Of a stretch of DNA of 19,199 nt, positions 8,430-15,932 are shown one piece after another. The stretch is from UBA4416 sp043718985 (GTDB lineage Bacteria; Bacteroidota; Bacteroidia; B-17B0; Aurantibacillaceae): contig JAYSUQ010000037.1 in the NCBI GenBank assembly GCA_043718985.1, forward strand, positions 1 to 19,199, in the 5' to 3' direction. Both the position numbers and the translations under genes were made by a program. Each line of letters begins with the position of its first letter. Position 1 is the first letter of the stretch. The notes beneath the pieces were generated by a model. The model searched no databases. It was not told where the DNA came from and was given only the letters and a program-made list of their open reading frames with translations.

Positions 8430-9806
8430 TTAATCTAATTTAATTTTTGTAGATACTGCTGATGATATTGTAAACTTACGTTCAATTGTTCTAATGTTTT
8501 CTTTTGCATATTCGTACCTAAATTCTAATTTATAGTTGCCTGGTTGCAGGTATATAATTTCGTTATTGTAGGCGTTATTTAAATTACAAACCCATTCAAC
8601 TTTTTTACCATCATCTAAAAAAATACTGCCATAACCTTTGCCTCCCTTGGTAATATAGGCATTTCCAGATGTTGGCACTTTTATAGTATTTGTGGAACTT
8701 TGTTTAATTTCAACATCATTTAATTTTATACGGGGTAGGGTTAATATTTCTATATCATATTTGCCAACTAAATATTTTTCGGTTTTACCAAATTCTTGTA
8801 CGTTAATGGTATTCATTTCGTTTTGTTTACGAATAACACTTGTTGGGTAATATTTACTAAGTGCGCCATCTAACTCTAATTTTAAATAACCTTGGGCTGC
8901 ATTAACTGGTATAACGTTATGTTTACCTTGCTCAATTACAATGTTTTTTTTCTCTATTGCTGGTAATGTATGTACAATTAAATTATATGTTTTAAAAGGG
9001 TTTAATACCAGCGTATCGGGGTTGCCCTTATGGTTAATTGTGTGTAAATAATTGTATTTAATTTGATTTGTTTGCGAATCGTAAAAGGTCATATTTACAT
9101 CTGTTTCGGTAGGTTTTTTTTCAATATCTAATAAATCTACTTGTACTGTGGTTTGGTTAATGGCTTCGGTTAGCACTAAATTTAAAACATCTTTAAAATT
9201 AGCCTCGTTACTCACATCATAAAATTTACCCATACATGCAAAGGCTTCGGCAAAATTTTTATCTAGGCCAACACCAATAACAAATGGTTTTATAAATATG
9301 CCTTTTTTTTGTAATTCGGTTGATACCTCGCAAGGGTTGCCGCCGCACTCCTCAATGCCATCGGTAATTAAAATAACAATGTTTCGGCAATTGTTGCAAG
9401 GTATAAAATCATTAACACATTGCCCAAGCGAGTAAGCAATAGGTGTTGTGCCAAGGGGTTCTAACTTAAGTATACGTTGTTTTATTTTTGTTGATGTTTG
9501 AGATACTGGACCAAATGGCACTTCAAGCTTGGTATCTTTACAGTTTCGTTCGGGTTTAATAAACGTTTGGTGTCCGTAACAACGTAGTGCTAATTCTAAA
9601 TTTGGTATTGTTGTTAAGCTATCTAAAAACTCGCCCATTATTTTTTTAGCAACATCAATTTTAACATTACTATTCCAGGGTGCATACATACTATACGAAT
9701 CATCAAAAATAAAAAGTATGCGATTTGTTGTTTGAGATTTAATTGACTCCGAAAATCCAAATAATAAAACTAAAGTTGTAATATAAATGGTAATTAATTT
9801 TTTCAT
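8430..9806 (-). CDS. Secreted von Willebrand factor A (VWA) domain protein
   Basis: From the ATG at 9806 the protein has 458 residues and a signal peptide (about 1-25). The longer open frame starting at 9914 is rejected because it would overlap the acyltransferase gene by about 95 bases and bury the signal peptide. The VWA domain (about 29-230) has a full MIDAS: D35-D-S37-Y-S39, Thr at 119/120 in PLGTTP, and D148 in LITDG. Cysteines at 75, 88, 129, 136, 139, 153 and 158 could form disulfides in the periplasm. The remainder (about 235-458) is predicted beta-rich, with no catalytic motif seen. The domain would bind a protein ligand through a divalent metal. The gene begins 13 bases after the acyltransferase stop and probably shares its transcript. 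Confidence 0.82.
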   Translation of the reverse strand: MKKLITIYITTLVLLFGFSESIKSQTTNRILFIFDDSYSMYAPWNSNVKIDVAKKIMGEFLDSLTTIPNLELALRCYGHQTFIKPERNCKDTKLEVPFGPVSQTSTKIKQRILKLEPLGTTPIAYSLGQCVNDFIPCNNCRNIVILITDGIEECGGNPCEVSTELQKKGIFIKPFVIGVGLDKNFAEAFACMGKFYDVSNEANFKDVLNLVLTEAINQTTVQVDLLDIEKKPTETDVNMTFYDSQTNQIKYNYLHTINHKGNPDTLVLNPFKTYNLIVHTLPAIEKKNIVIEQGKHNVIPVNAAQGYLKLELDGALSKYYPTSVIRKQNEMNTINVQEFGKTEKYLVGKYDIEILTLPRIKLNDVEIKQSSTNTIKVPTSGNAYITKGGKGYGSIFLDDGKKVEWVCNLNNAYNNEIIYLQPGNYKLEFRYEYAKENIRTIERKFTISSAVSTKIKLD

Positions 9807-9819
9807 ATTAACTTGTATT

Positions 9820-10854
9820 TTATTTAAATGAATTTTTGTATTTACCCCTAAGCCATTTAATAGTTGGTGCCTCAAAGTAAAAATGAATAATTGTGGCTGT
9901 AAATAAAATTGCAAAAATTGTTATAATAATAGAAATCCAATAGTTTAAATAAAGCGCTATGAACGGTAATATAATTTTTAAAAATAAATTTTGATGTAGT
10001 AAATAAACACAATAAGAAATATTACCTAACCATGTGGTTACTTTGGTTTTAATATTTTTTAGTTTACCGTTAATTATTAAATAAAATGCGCCATAAAATA
10101 AAAGTAAAGCGATAACGTACTGAGTTATAGTTGCATTGCCTCGGTTAGGATGCATTGGGTCGTAAATATATATTTGGCATAAGAAAGCTAACAGTAGAAA
10201 AAACCAGTAAAGTTTATTATGAGGATATTTAGTTAAATGATATAATAAAATGCCTGTGTAAAATAAAGGAAAAAAAACAAGCAATGGGTTTGAGCAAATT
10301 GAAATTAAAATTTCGTTTTTAAAATTAAGTACGTCGTATATATAAAATCTGTTTAATGCCGATAAAATAACAAACACAAAGCCAATTGAAATAATATGTT
10401 TTTTTAATTTTAAAACAATTAAAATTAACATAAAAACGTAAAAAAATAATTCGGTAGTTAATGTCCAGTACGAATCGTCAATATTGGGATAGCCAATATA
10501 ATATGGTAACATTGTTAAGTTTGCTAAAAAACTTTTAATCAAAAAAAAGGTAGAATTATTAAAATTATTTAAATTGGAAGATAAATAAATACCCAATGTT
10601 GTTATGCAAATACATAGCCAAAAAGTGGGATATAAACGTGTTATGCGATTGAAAATAAATTCGTGCCAATTAGATATTTTATCAATAGATAAAAAAATTA
10701 CAAAACCACTAATAATAAAAAACAACTCAACGCCTACGCATCCAAAACTAAAAACAGTACGGTTTGATTCTATTAAAATTGGCACGTGTGATAGTAATAC
10801 TAAAATAGCTGCAAGCCCTCTTAATGCATCTATTTCGTAAATTCTATCTTTCAA
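9820..10854 (-). CDS. Acyltransferase 3 family membrane protein (OafA/YrhL-like)
   Basis: A 344-residue polytopic membrane protein. The N-terminus has the family signature: IDALRG (8-13) leading into the first membrane helix with the conserved His (LLSHV, H23), then GVELFFIISGFVIF. Roughly ten hydrophobic helices follow and the C-terminus is basic. Family members transfer acetyl or other acyl groups onto cell-surface sugars such as O-antigen, peptidoglycan or exopolysaccharide. The substrate here is unknown and no glycan gene cluster adjoins. The start is TTG: an in-frame TAG lies two codons upstream, and the next Met is far inside the protein, so TTG is the only sensible start. It lies 10 bases after the transketolase stop codon, suggesting translational coupling. 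The VWA gene follows after 13 bases. Confidence 0.9.
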   Translation of the reverse strand: MKDRIYEIDALRGLAAILVLLSHVPILIESNRTVFSFGCVGVELFFIISGFVIFLSIDKISNWHEFIFNRITRLYPTFWLCICITTLGIYLSSNLNNFNNSTFFLIKSFLANLTMLPYYIGYPNIDDSYWTLTTELFFYVFMLILIVLKLKKHIISIGFVFVILSALNRFYIYDVLNFKNEILISICSNPLLVFFPLFYTGILLYHLTKYPHNKLYWFFLLLAFLCQIYIYDPMHPNRGNATITQYVIALLLFYGAFYLIINGKLKNIKTKVTTWLGNISYCVYLLHQNLFLKIILPFIALYLNYWISIIITIFAILFTATIIHFYFEAPTIKWLRGKYKNSFK

Positions 10855-10864
10855 ATTCTAGTGT

Positions 10865-11713
10865 TTAATAATCTCCTAAAGTTTCGGCATTTTGTGCTAA
10901 AGCTAGTGCTAATTGCTCGTCGTTGGGCGATGAGCCGTGCCATTTGTGAGTCCCCATCATGTAATCAACACCATTTCCCATTTCGGTTTTCATGATATTT
11001 ACAATTGGTTTACCTTTTCCTAAAAATGATTTTGCTATTGTAAATCCTTCTAACACAGATGCCATATCATTTCCTTTTTCGGTTTCAACAACTTGCCAGC
11101 CAAATGCCTCAAATTTCGCTTTTAAATTACCAAGTGATAATACATGATCAACATCACCATCAATTTGCCTACCGTTATAATCAATAGTTGCAATGTAATT
11201 ATCTACTTTATTAGCAGCGGCATACATCATCGCTTCCCAAATTTGTCCTTCTTGTAATTCGCCATCGCCGTGTAGGCTATATATTATTGCGTTATCGTTA
11301 TTTAGTTTTTTAGCTAATGCAGCACCAATAGCAACACTCATACCTTGCCCTAACGAGCCACTTGCTATGCGCACTCCTGGTAAATGTTCGTGCGTAGTTG
11401 GGTGGCCTTGCAAGCGGGTATTTAGTTTGCGAAATGTTTTTAATTCATCAACAGGAAAATAACCACACCGCGCTAGCACACTATAAAATACTGGTGAAAT
11501 ATGGCCATTACTTAAAAAAAATAAATCTTCGCCAACACCATCCATCGTAAAGTTTTTAGCATCGTGTTTCATTACATTATTATATAATGCAACTAAAAAT
11601 TCGTTGCACCCCAACGAGCCACCCGGATGGCCCGAACTTACTGCGTGCACCATACGAACTATATCTCTACGAACTTGAGTTGCAATTTTTTCTAAGGTAA
11701 TAATATCAGCCAT
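10865..11713 (-). CDS. Transketolase, N-terminal (thiamine diphosphate-binding) subunit
   Basis: A 282-residue chain equal to the pyrophosphate-binding half of transketolase, not a truncation: the frame ends cleanly with its own stop and the size matches split-type transketolases. Visible motifs are SSGHPGGS (26-33), GSLGQG (119-124) and the thiamine diphosphate/Mg motif GDGELQEG (149-156) with the partner Asn in IDYN (N180). With the C-terminal subunit it would transfer two-carbon ketol units in the non-oxidative pentose phosphate pathway in the cytoplasm. That second subunit usually follows directly, but here the next gene is a membrane acyltransferase and no C-terminal half is in the window, so it must be elsewhere. 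A good -7 box lies just upstream, marking this as first gene of a unit. Confidence 0.93.
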   Translation of the reverse strand: MADIITLEKIATQVRRDIVRMVHAVSSGHPGGSLGCNEFLVALYNNVMKHDAKNFTMDGVGEDLFFLSNGHISPVFYSVLARCGYFPVDELKTFRKLNTRLQGHPTTHEHLPGVRIASGSLGQGMSVAIGAALAKKLNNDNAIIYSLHGDGELQEGQIWEAMMYAAANKVDNYIATIDYNGRQIDGDVDHVLSLGNLKAKFEAFGWQVVETEKGNDMASVLEGFTIAKSFLGKGKPIVNIMKTEMGNGVDYMMGTHKWHGSSPNDEQLALALAQNAETLGDY

Positions 11714-11726
11714 TTTGTTTTTTTTA

Positions 11727-11734
11727 CAAAAATA
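11727..11734 (-). promoter_or_regulatory. Candidate -7 promoter element for the transketolase gene
   Basis: Read on the minus strand this is TATTTTTG, an exact match to TAnnTTTG. It lies 13 bases before the ATG at 11713, implying a very short leader. The -33 position holds only a partial match (GTGTT). The upstream terminator at 11791-11826 separates this transcript from the YegP group, so a promoter is expected here. Confidence 0.45.
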
Positions 11735-11790
11735 CCATTTGATTATTTATATAACACTAATGTTAATTAATAGTTACAGGATGTTTAAAA

Positions 11791-11826
11791 ATAAAAAAAG
11801 AGCACTTGATAATTCAAGCGCTCTTT
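11791..11826 (-). terminator. Intrinsic terminator after the YegP-like gene
   Basis: On the minus strand the RNA reads AAAGAGCGCTTGA, a four-base ATTA loop, then TCAAGTGCTCTTT running into seven Ts and TAT. The 12-pair stem includes one G-U wobble. Read on the plus strand the wobble becomes an A-C mismatch and the T-run is only three bases, so termination is directional, for the minus strand. It lies 27 bases beyond the stop of the YegP-like gene and ends the mutL-to-YegP gene string. Confidence 0.88.
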
Positions 11827-11853
11827 AAATTGTTTTATTGTATATTTTATTTT

Positions 11854-12186
11854 TTAAACTTCTAAATCTTCAATTGTTGCATCGGCTGCATTTTTTTTAA
11901 CCGATTCGATGCCATTATCTCTTGCGGTTTCGCTTTCATACAACTCGCTAGTACCAATAACCTGGCCATTTGTAGCCTTTAAGTTAAAGTAAGGTTTTTC
12001 GTTTTTCGAAGTTAATTTTTCAAAACGAGCATCAATTGCCGAATTTCTTTTAACCGATTCTATTCCGTTTTCGCAAGCTGCGCGAGTTGTGTAGCCTTCA
12101 CTTGCTAAAATTTCTTGACCGTTACCTGCTTTTAAACGAAACTGAAATTCGTTGTTTACTCTTTTTGAGATGATAAATTTTCCCAT
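11854..12186 (-). CDS. YegP-like protein with two DUF1508 repeats
   Basis: A 110-residue protein made of two copies of the DUF1508 unit. Each copy has a short beta hairpin carrying (F/Y)F(R/N)LKA-x-NGQ and then a helix ending in NGIESVK. That last phrase recurs exactly at 40-46 and 91-97, a period of 51 residues. The Escherichia coli relative is YegP. The family has a known fold but no firmly assigned function to my knowledge, and family members are often small, cytoplasmic and stress-associated. There is no signal peptide. It is the last gene before a strong intrinsic terminator, 23 bases after the DUF4159 gene. The family is certain; the role is not. Confidence 0.9.
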   Translation of the reverse strand: MGKFIISKRVNNEFQFRLKAGNGQEILASEGYTTRAACENGIESVKRNSAIDARFEKLTSKNEKPYFNLKATNGQVIGTSELYESETARDNGIESVKKNAADATIEDLEV

Positions 12187-12209
12187 TTTTTTGTTTTTTT
12201 AGATTTATA

Positions 12210-12866
12210 TTATTTATTTAAAAATGCGTAACTTATAATGTTAGCGCCCATTTTTAGCGCTTTTTCTCTTGCTTCTGGGCTATCTTTATGCACTTCGTAA
12301 TTTTCCCAACCATCGCCTAAATCGCATTCAAAATCATAAAAACAAACTAAACGGTTTTTATATATTAAACCAAATCCTTGGGGTGCTTTGCTATCGTGTT
12401 CGTGTATTTTTGGTAGGCCTTTGTCAAAATTATATTTTTGATGGTAAATAGGATGTGTAAATGGAAGTTCAACGAGTTCTAATTCAGGAAATATTTTTTT
12501 TAATTGTGTTCGCACAAAAACATCCATACCATAATTATCAGATATGTGTAAAAAACCACCAGCCATTAAATAGTTTCGTATGTTATCGGCTTCGGTATTT
12601 GTAAATATAACATTGCCGTGCCCCGTCATATGAACTAATGGGTAATTAAAAATTTCGGTGCTACCAGCCTCAACAATTGCTTGTTCGGTATTTATTATTG
12701 TTTTTAAATTTTGATTACAGAATTTAATTAAATTGGGTAACGAGGTTTCTAAGTTTGCATACCAATCGCCGCCGCCGTTGTATTTTAATAATCCAATTTG
12801 ATAGGCTTGAGCGGTACAAAAATTAAATGCAAAGGTGTAAATAAATATATAAAATAGCGTTTTCAA
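12210..12866 (-). CDS. DUF4159-family exported protein
   Basis: A 218-residue protein with a signal peptide (about 1-20, ending CTAQ). The mature part matches DUF4159: LLKYNGGGDWY (26-36), a buried MTGHGN strand-turn (80-85), GGFLHISDN (103-111) and a C-terminal GANIISYAF helix. The fold is thought to resemble glutamine-amidotransferase/ThuA-like proteins, but no catalytic triad can be claimed here. The start is TTG and it is in the same frame as the upstream TPR/PD40 gene: that gene's TAA, a second TAA, one AAC codon, then TTG. No in-frame ATG occurs before residue 80, which would lose the signal peptide, so TTG is well supported. Termination-reinitiation coupling with the upstream gene is likely. 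Confidence 0.87.
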   Translation of the reverse strand: MKTLFYIFIYTFAFNFCTAQAYQIGLLKYNGGGDWYANLETSLPNLIKFCNQNLKTIINTEQAIVEAGSTEIFNYPLVHMTGHGNVIFTNTEADNIRNYLMAGGFLHISDNYGMDVFVRTQLKKIFPELELVELPFTHPIYHQKYNFDKGLPKIHEHDSKAPQGFGLIYKNRLVCFYDFECDLGDGWENYEVHKDSPEAREKALKMGANIISYAFLNK

Positions 12867-12872
12867 GTTTTA

Positions 12873-14420
12873 TTATTTTTTGGCTAGTTTATAGCTTTTC
12901 TTTTCTTCTTTTATAATTGGCGGCCCAATTTCCGGTATAAAAACGGTATCTTTATAATCGGCATAACCATCGGCACTAACGGTAATATTATAACTACCCG
13001 ATGTTAAAGCCATTACAAATTTCCCATTAATAGGGTTTGGTGCAAACGTAAATTCTTCGTTATTTGTGGGGTTAATAGCAGTAATATTTGCTACATAATC
13101 TTTAGGAGGGTTTAAACTATCGCCTAACGTTATGTAACCTAAGTATAAGGTCATTTTTTGCGTTTCGTCTTTAAGTTTTACTCTATAAATATCTAAGTCG
13201 CCTTGCCCTCCAGCACGGCAGGCACTAATGTATGCAACTCTATTATCTGGTGTAAGGCTAATACTTCTATCATCGTCGGTAGTGTTTAAAGGGTATCCTA
13301 GGTTTTCTGCTTTTGTCCAGGTGTTGGTTTCCGAGTTCCAATTGCTTTTAAATAAATCAAAACCTCCCATTGTGTTATGCCCCTCGGATGAAAAATATAA
13401 GGTAACACCATCGCTAGATAGGTATGGAAAATCTTCGTGGTATTCCGAATTTATTTCGGGGCCTAATTTAAAGGGTGCACCCCACATACCATTAGGTAAT
13501 TTGCGACACATATAAATATCTGTTTGAGATTCTCTGTTTTCGCCTCTTACAAAAAATAAGGTATTACCATCGGCACTTATTGCGCCCGAGTGTTCAATTT
13601 TTTCGTTTATTATTTCATTATACGGAATGTATTTTAACCATAAGCCATTTTTTTTAGTAGCTGAGTACAAATCGCCATACTTATCAATATGATCAATGTA
13701 AATTTGCATTTCGCTACCATCAGCTTTTAATCCAACAACTTGCTCATCTAAACTCGAGTTTATTTTTGTACCCATGTTTTCGGCTTTTTTCCACTTGCCG
13801 TTTTCAACATTACTCATATATATATCAGATGCGTAGTAGCCATCAACTTCAACCCGAGCTGCTGTTTGGCCTTTGCGGCGAGTGGTAAAGGCTAAAAACG
13901 ATTCGTCTTGCGATATAAAGGGATAATAATCGGCAAATTCCGAATTAATATCTTTACCCAAATTAGTAAACGAACAATTTCTTGGTTCTAAAATAAAATT
14001 TACGGCATTGTTGCAAATTTCAATTTCGCGATCAGCTATTTTTTTCTTTTTAGGATCAAGCTGTTTAAATTTTCCAAAAGCAGTTATTGCTAATTCAATT
14101 TTATTAGATAAACGATACGCTTGCCCCAATTTTTGCCAAACTTCGGGGCTTGCTTTTTGATCTTTAGAACAAAGCTCTAAATGTTTTATAGCTTCGCTTT
14201 TATTAATGTGTGTGTTTAAATAACATTGTGCTATTTTATAATTTACCTCAAAGTTATTTTTATCTTTTTTTAAAAGTTCTTTATAAATAGGCAAAGCCAT
14301 AATAAAGTTATTATGTTTAAAGTGTTCGTCGGCATCTTCAATTTCGTAATGCTTGCTTGTTTGGGCAAACACTGAAATAGAATTTAGTACGACAAAAAAT
14401 AAAAAAATAAACTTTAACAT
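12873..14420 (-). CDS. Exported TPR/PD40 beta-propeller protein with a C-terminal carboxypeptidase-like domain, no OmpA domain
   Basis: A 515-residue protein with a signal peptide (1-20, ending VFAQ). Order of parts: TPR-like helices (about 24-135, with ALPIYKELLKKD and a VWQKLGQAYR repeat); a WD40-like PD40 propeller (about 150-415) showing repeated blades such as YYPFISQDES, GAISADGNTLFF, FPYLSSDGVTLYFSS and SISLTPDNRVAYIS; then a carboxypeptidase-regulatory-like beta domain (about 435-495, with GSYNITVSADGY). Bacteroidota proteins of this plan, including PorE of type IX secretion, usually end in an OmpA-type peptidoglycan-binding domain. Here the gene stops after the beta domain, followed by a double stop. 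It is probably a periplasmic scaffold or ligand-binding protein. The gap to the upstream rhomboid gene is 44 bases. Confidence 0.85.
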   Translation of the reverse strand: MLKFIFLFFVVLNSISVFAQTSKHYEIEDADEHFKHNNFIMALPIYKELLKKDKNNFEVNYKIAQCYLNTHINKSEAIKHLELCSKDQKASPEVWQKLGQAYRLSNKIELAITAFGKFKQLDPKKKKIADREIEICNNAVNFILEPRNCSFTNLGKDINSEFADYYPFISQDESFLAFTTRRKGQTAARVEVDGYYASDIYMSNVENGKWKKAENMGTKINSSLDEQVVGLKADGSEMQIYIDHIDKYGDLYSATKKNGLWLKYIPYNEIINEKIEHSGAISADGNTLFFVRGENRESQTDIYMCRKLPNGMWGAPFKLGPEINSEYHEDFPYLSSDGVTLYFSSEGHNTMGGFDLFKSNWNSETNTWTKAENLGYPLNTTDDDRSISLTPDNRVAYISACRAGGQGDLDIYRVKLKDETQKMTLYLGYITLGDSLNPPKDYVANITAINPTNNEEFTFAPNPINGKFVMALTSGSYNITVSADGYADYKDTVFIPEIGPPIIKEEKKSYKLAKK

Positions 14421-14464
14421 AATTATATAGACTACAATTTAAATATAATATTCAAATATTGTTC

Positions 14465-15286
14465 CTATTTTTTTTGCGATAATTTAAACAAAAGTTCTTT
14501 TTCTTGTTTAGATAGGTTTTCGTACCCATTTACTGAAATCTTATCAAGCAACTCATCAATAGTTTTTTGATTTGTTGAAGTGCTTGTAAATACAGCATTT
14601 TTTTCGTTTTTATACACCACTTTTAATCTTGATTGTTGCCTTTTTTTTAACGAAAACATGGTCGATATATCTTTACCATTTTTTAACATGTATCCAAATA
14701 ATAAACCAAATGCAGCACCTCCAAAATGAGAAATTTTACCACCCGTATTTACATTTAAATCTATTATGGTTGATAATGCAAAAATAAGTAATGCATAGTA
14801 TTTGTATTTTATATCCAATATGCCAAAAACACTAACTGTTAAGTTGGGCAAATACATTGCTAACGAAGCAACAATACCAAGTACGGCTGCCGATGCACCA
14901 AACAAAATTGAGTATTGAAATGTGTTGGGCAATATGGCCGATAATATCAATAGTATTAAACCGCCAAACAAACCACTTAGAATATAAACGCACATTAATT
15001 TTTTTTCGGATAGAAAATTTAAAAACGTGCGAGCAGTAAAGTACAATAACAACATATTATAAAATACGTGCCCTAAGTCTTTATGAGAAAACATGTAAGT
15101 AAATAATGTCCAAAATTTAAAAACAAATTCTTTTAAATTAAGTGGCATTGCCAATAAGTTAACTATTAGGTTGGTATTAAATAAACTAACGCTAATGTTA
15201 ATTATAAAAAATATGCCAACATTAATAACTAGTAAAATAGTTAACATGCTGTGTTTTTGTAATTCGTATTTAATTTTATTAAGCAT
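14465..15286 (-). CDS. Rhomboid intramembrane serine protease with C-terminal DUF6576-like tail
   Basis: From the ATG at 15286 the protein is 273 residues. The longer frame to 15325 would overlap the previous gene by 31 bases and add a non-conserved MEKKQRLLF leader, so the internal ATG (8-base gap) is preferred. It is a six-helix membrane protein with the rhomboid pattern: FSHKDLGHVFYN (66-77), the nucleophile S132 in GASAA, and the general base H187 in SHFGG. After the membrane core a basic cytoplasmic linker leads to a short C-terminal segment, SVNGYENLSKQEKELLFKLS, resembling the DUF6576 tail found on Bacteroidota rhomboids. It cleaves membrane proteins within the bilayer, and its substrates are unknown. 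It is the second of two adjacent rhomboid genes after mutL. Confidence 0.9.
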   Translation of the reverse strand: MLNKIKYELQKHSMLTILLVINVGIFFIINISVSLFNTNLIVNLLAMPLNLKEFVFKFWTLFTYMFSHKDLGHVFYNMLLLYFTARTFLNFLSEKKLMCVYILSGLFGGLILLILSAILPNTFQYSILFGASAAVLGIVASLAMYLPNLTVSVFGILDIKYKYYALLIFALSTIIDLNVNTGGKISHFGGAAFGLLFGYMLKNGKDISTMFSLKKRQQSRLKVVYKNEKNAVFTSTSTNQKTIDELLDKISVNGYENLSKQEKELLFKLSQKK

Positions 15287-15294
15287 AATAAACA

Positions 15295-15927
15295 CTAAAA
15301 AAAGAAGTCTCTGTTTTTTTTCCAAATCAGCATCATAACCACACCAACAGCTAAGCCACCTAAATGTGCAAAATGTGCCACATTATCGCCATCGCTATTT
15401 CTTAAGCCAACAAATAACTCAAAGGCTGCGTAGCCAATTACTAAATATTTTGCTTTAACTGGTATAAAAAAATACAAATTTAAATACGTGTTTGGAAACA
15501 TCATTGCAAACGCAGCTAACAAACCAAAAACAGCACCCGATGCGCCCAAAAGAACTGTAAATTGGTTGGTATAGTAACTTATAGCTAGTTGTAAAAGTGC
15601 CGCACCTAAACCACATAGTAAATAAAAATTTAAAAAGCGTTTAGCTCCCCAAAGGTTTTCTATAATTGAACCAAACATATACAAGGCCAACATATTTAAA
15701 AAAATATGAGATAAACTAGCATGCATAAACATGTAGGTAATAAACTGATGTGGTTTAAACTGAACGCTACCAATAGGAAATAAATCTAAATAGGTATCGA
15801 GAGAAAACTGAAACTTATATTCTAAAATATTTTTTGCAGCAAACAAAATAACATTTATAATTAAAATATTTTTAACTACGGGTGGTAGTTCCTGAAACTG
15901 TCGGGGTTTAAATTCTTGATAACTCAT
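15295..15927 (-). CDS. Rhomboid family intramembrane serine protease
   Basis: A 210-residue, six-helix membrane protein close to the minimal bacterial rhomboid size. It shows FMHASLSHIFLNML (67-80) in helix 2, the nucleophile S130 in LLGASGAVFG, and HFAHLGG (185-191) with H188 as the likely catalytic base. The dyad is intact, so an active protease is expected. The N-terminal cytoplasmic stretch (about 1-18) is short and proline-containing. The gene begins 5 bases after the mutL stop and precedes a second, diverged rhomboid gene by 8 bases. The two share the catalytic scheme but differ clearly in the loops and in the C-terminal tail, so they look like an old duplication or independent acquisition with different substrates. 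Confidence 0.93.
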   Translation of the reverse strand: MSYQEFKPRQFQELPPVVKNILIINVILFAAKNILEYKFQFSLDTYLDLFPIGSVQFKPHQFITYMFMHASLSHIFLNMLALYMFGSIIENLWGAKRFLNFYLLCGLGAALLQLAISYYTNQFTVLLGASGAVFGLLAAFAMMFPNTYLNLYFFIPVKAKYLVIGYAAFELFVGLRNSDGDNVAHFAHLGGLAVGVVMMLIWKKNRDFFF

Positions 15928-15932
15928 TTAAT

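Noticed and set aside
9807..9914. N-terminal extension of the VWA protein to 9914
   Set aside because: It overlaps the acyltransferase coding region and would place a signal peptide 36 residues inside the protein. The ATG at 9806 is consistent with the operon layout.
12864..12875. Frameshift or nonsense mutation splitting one larger TPR/PD40-DUF4159 gene
   Set aside because: The two frames are the same, but a complete signal peptide begins right after the stops and both families are normally separate exported proteins, so two genes fit better than one broken gene.
15287..15325. N-terminal extension of the second rhomboid to 15325
   Set aside because: It would overlap the preceding rhomboid gene by 31 bases. 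The ATG at 15286 gives the usual 8-base operon gap and a normal rhomboid N-terminus.
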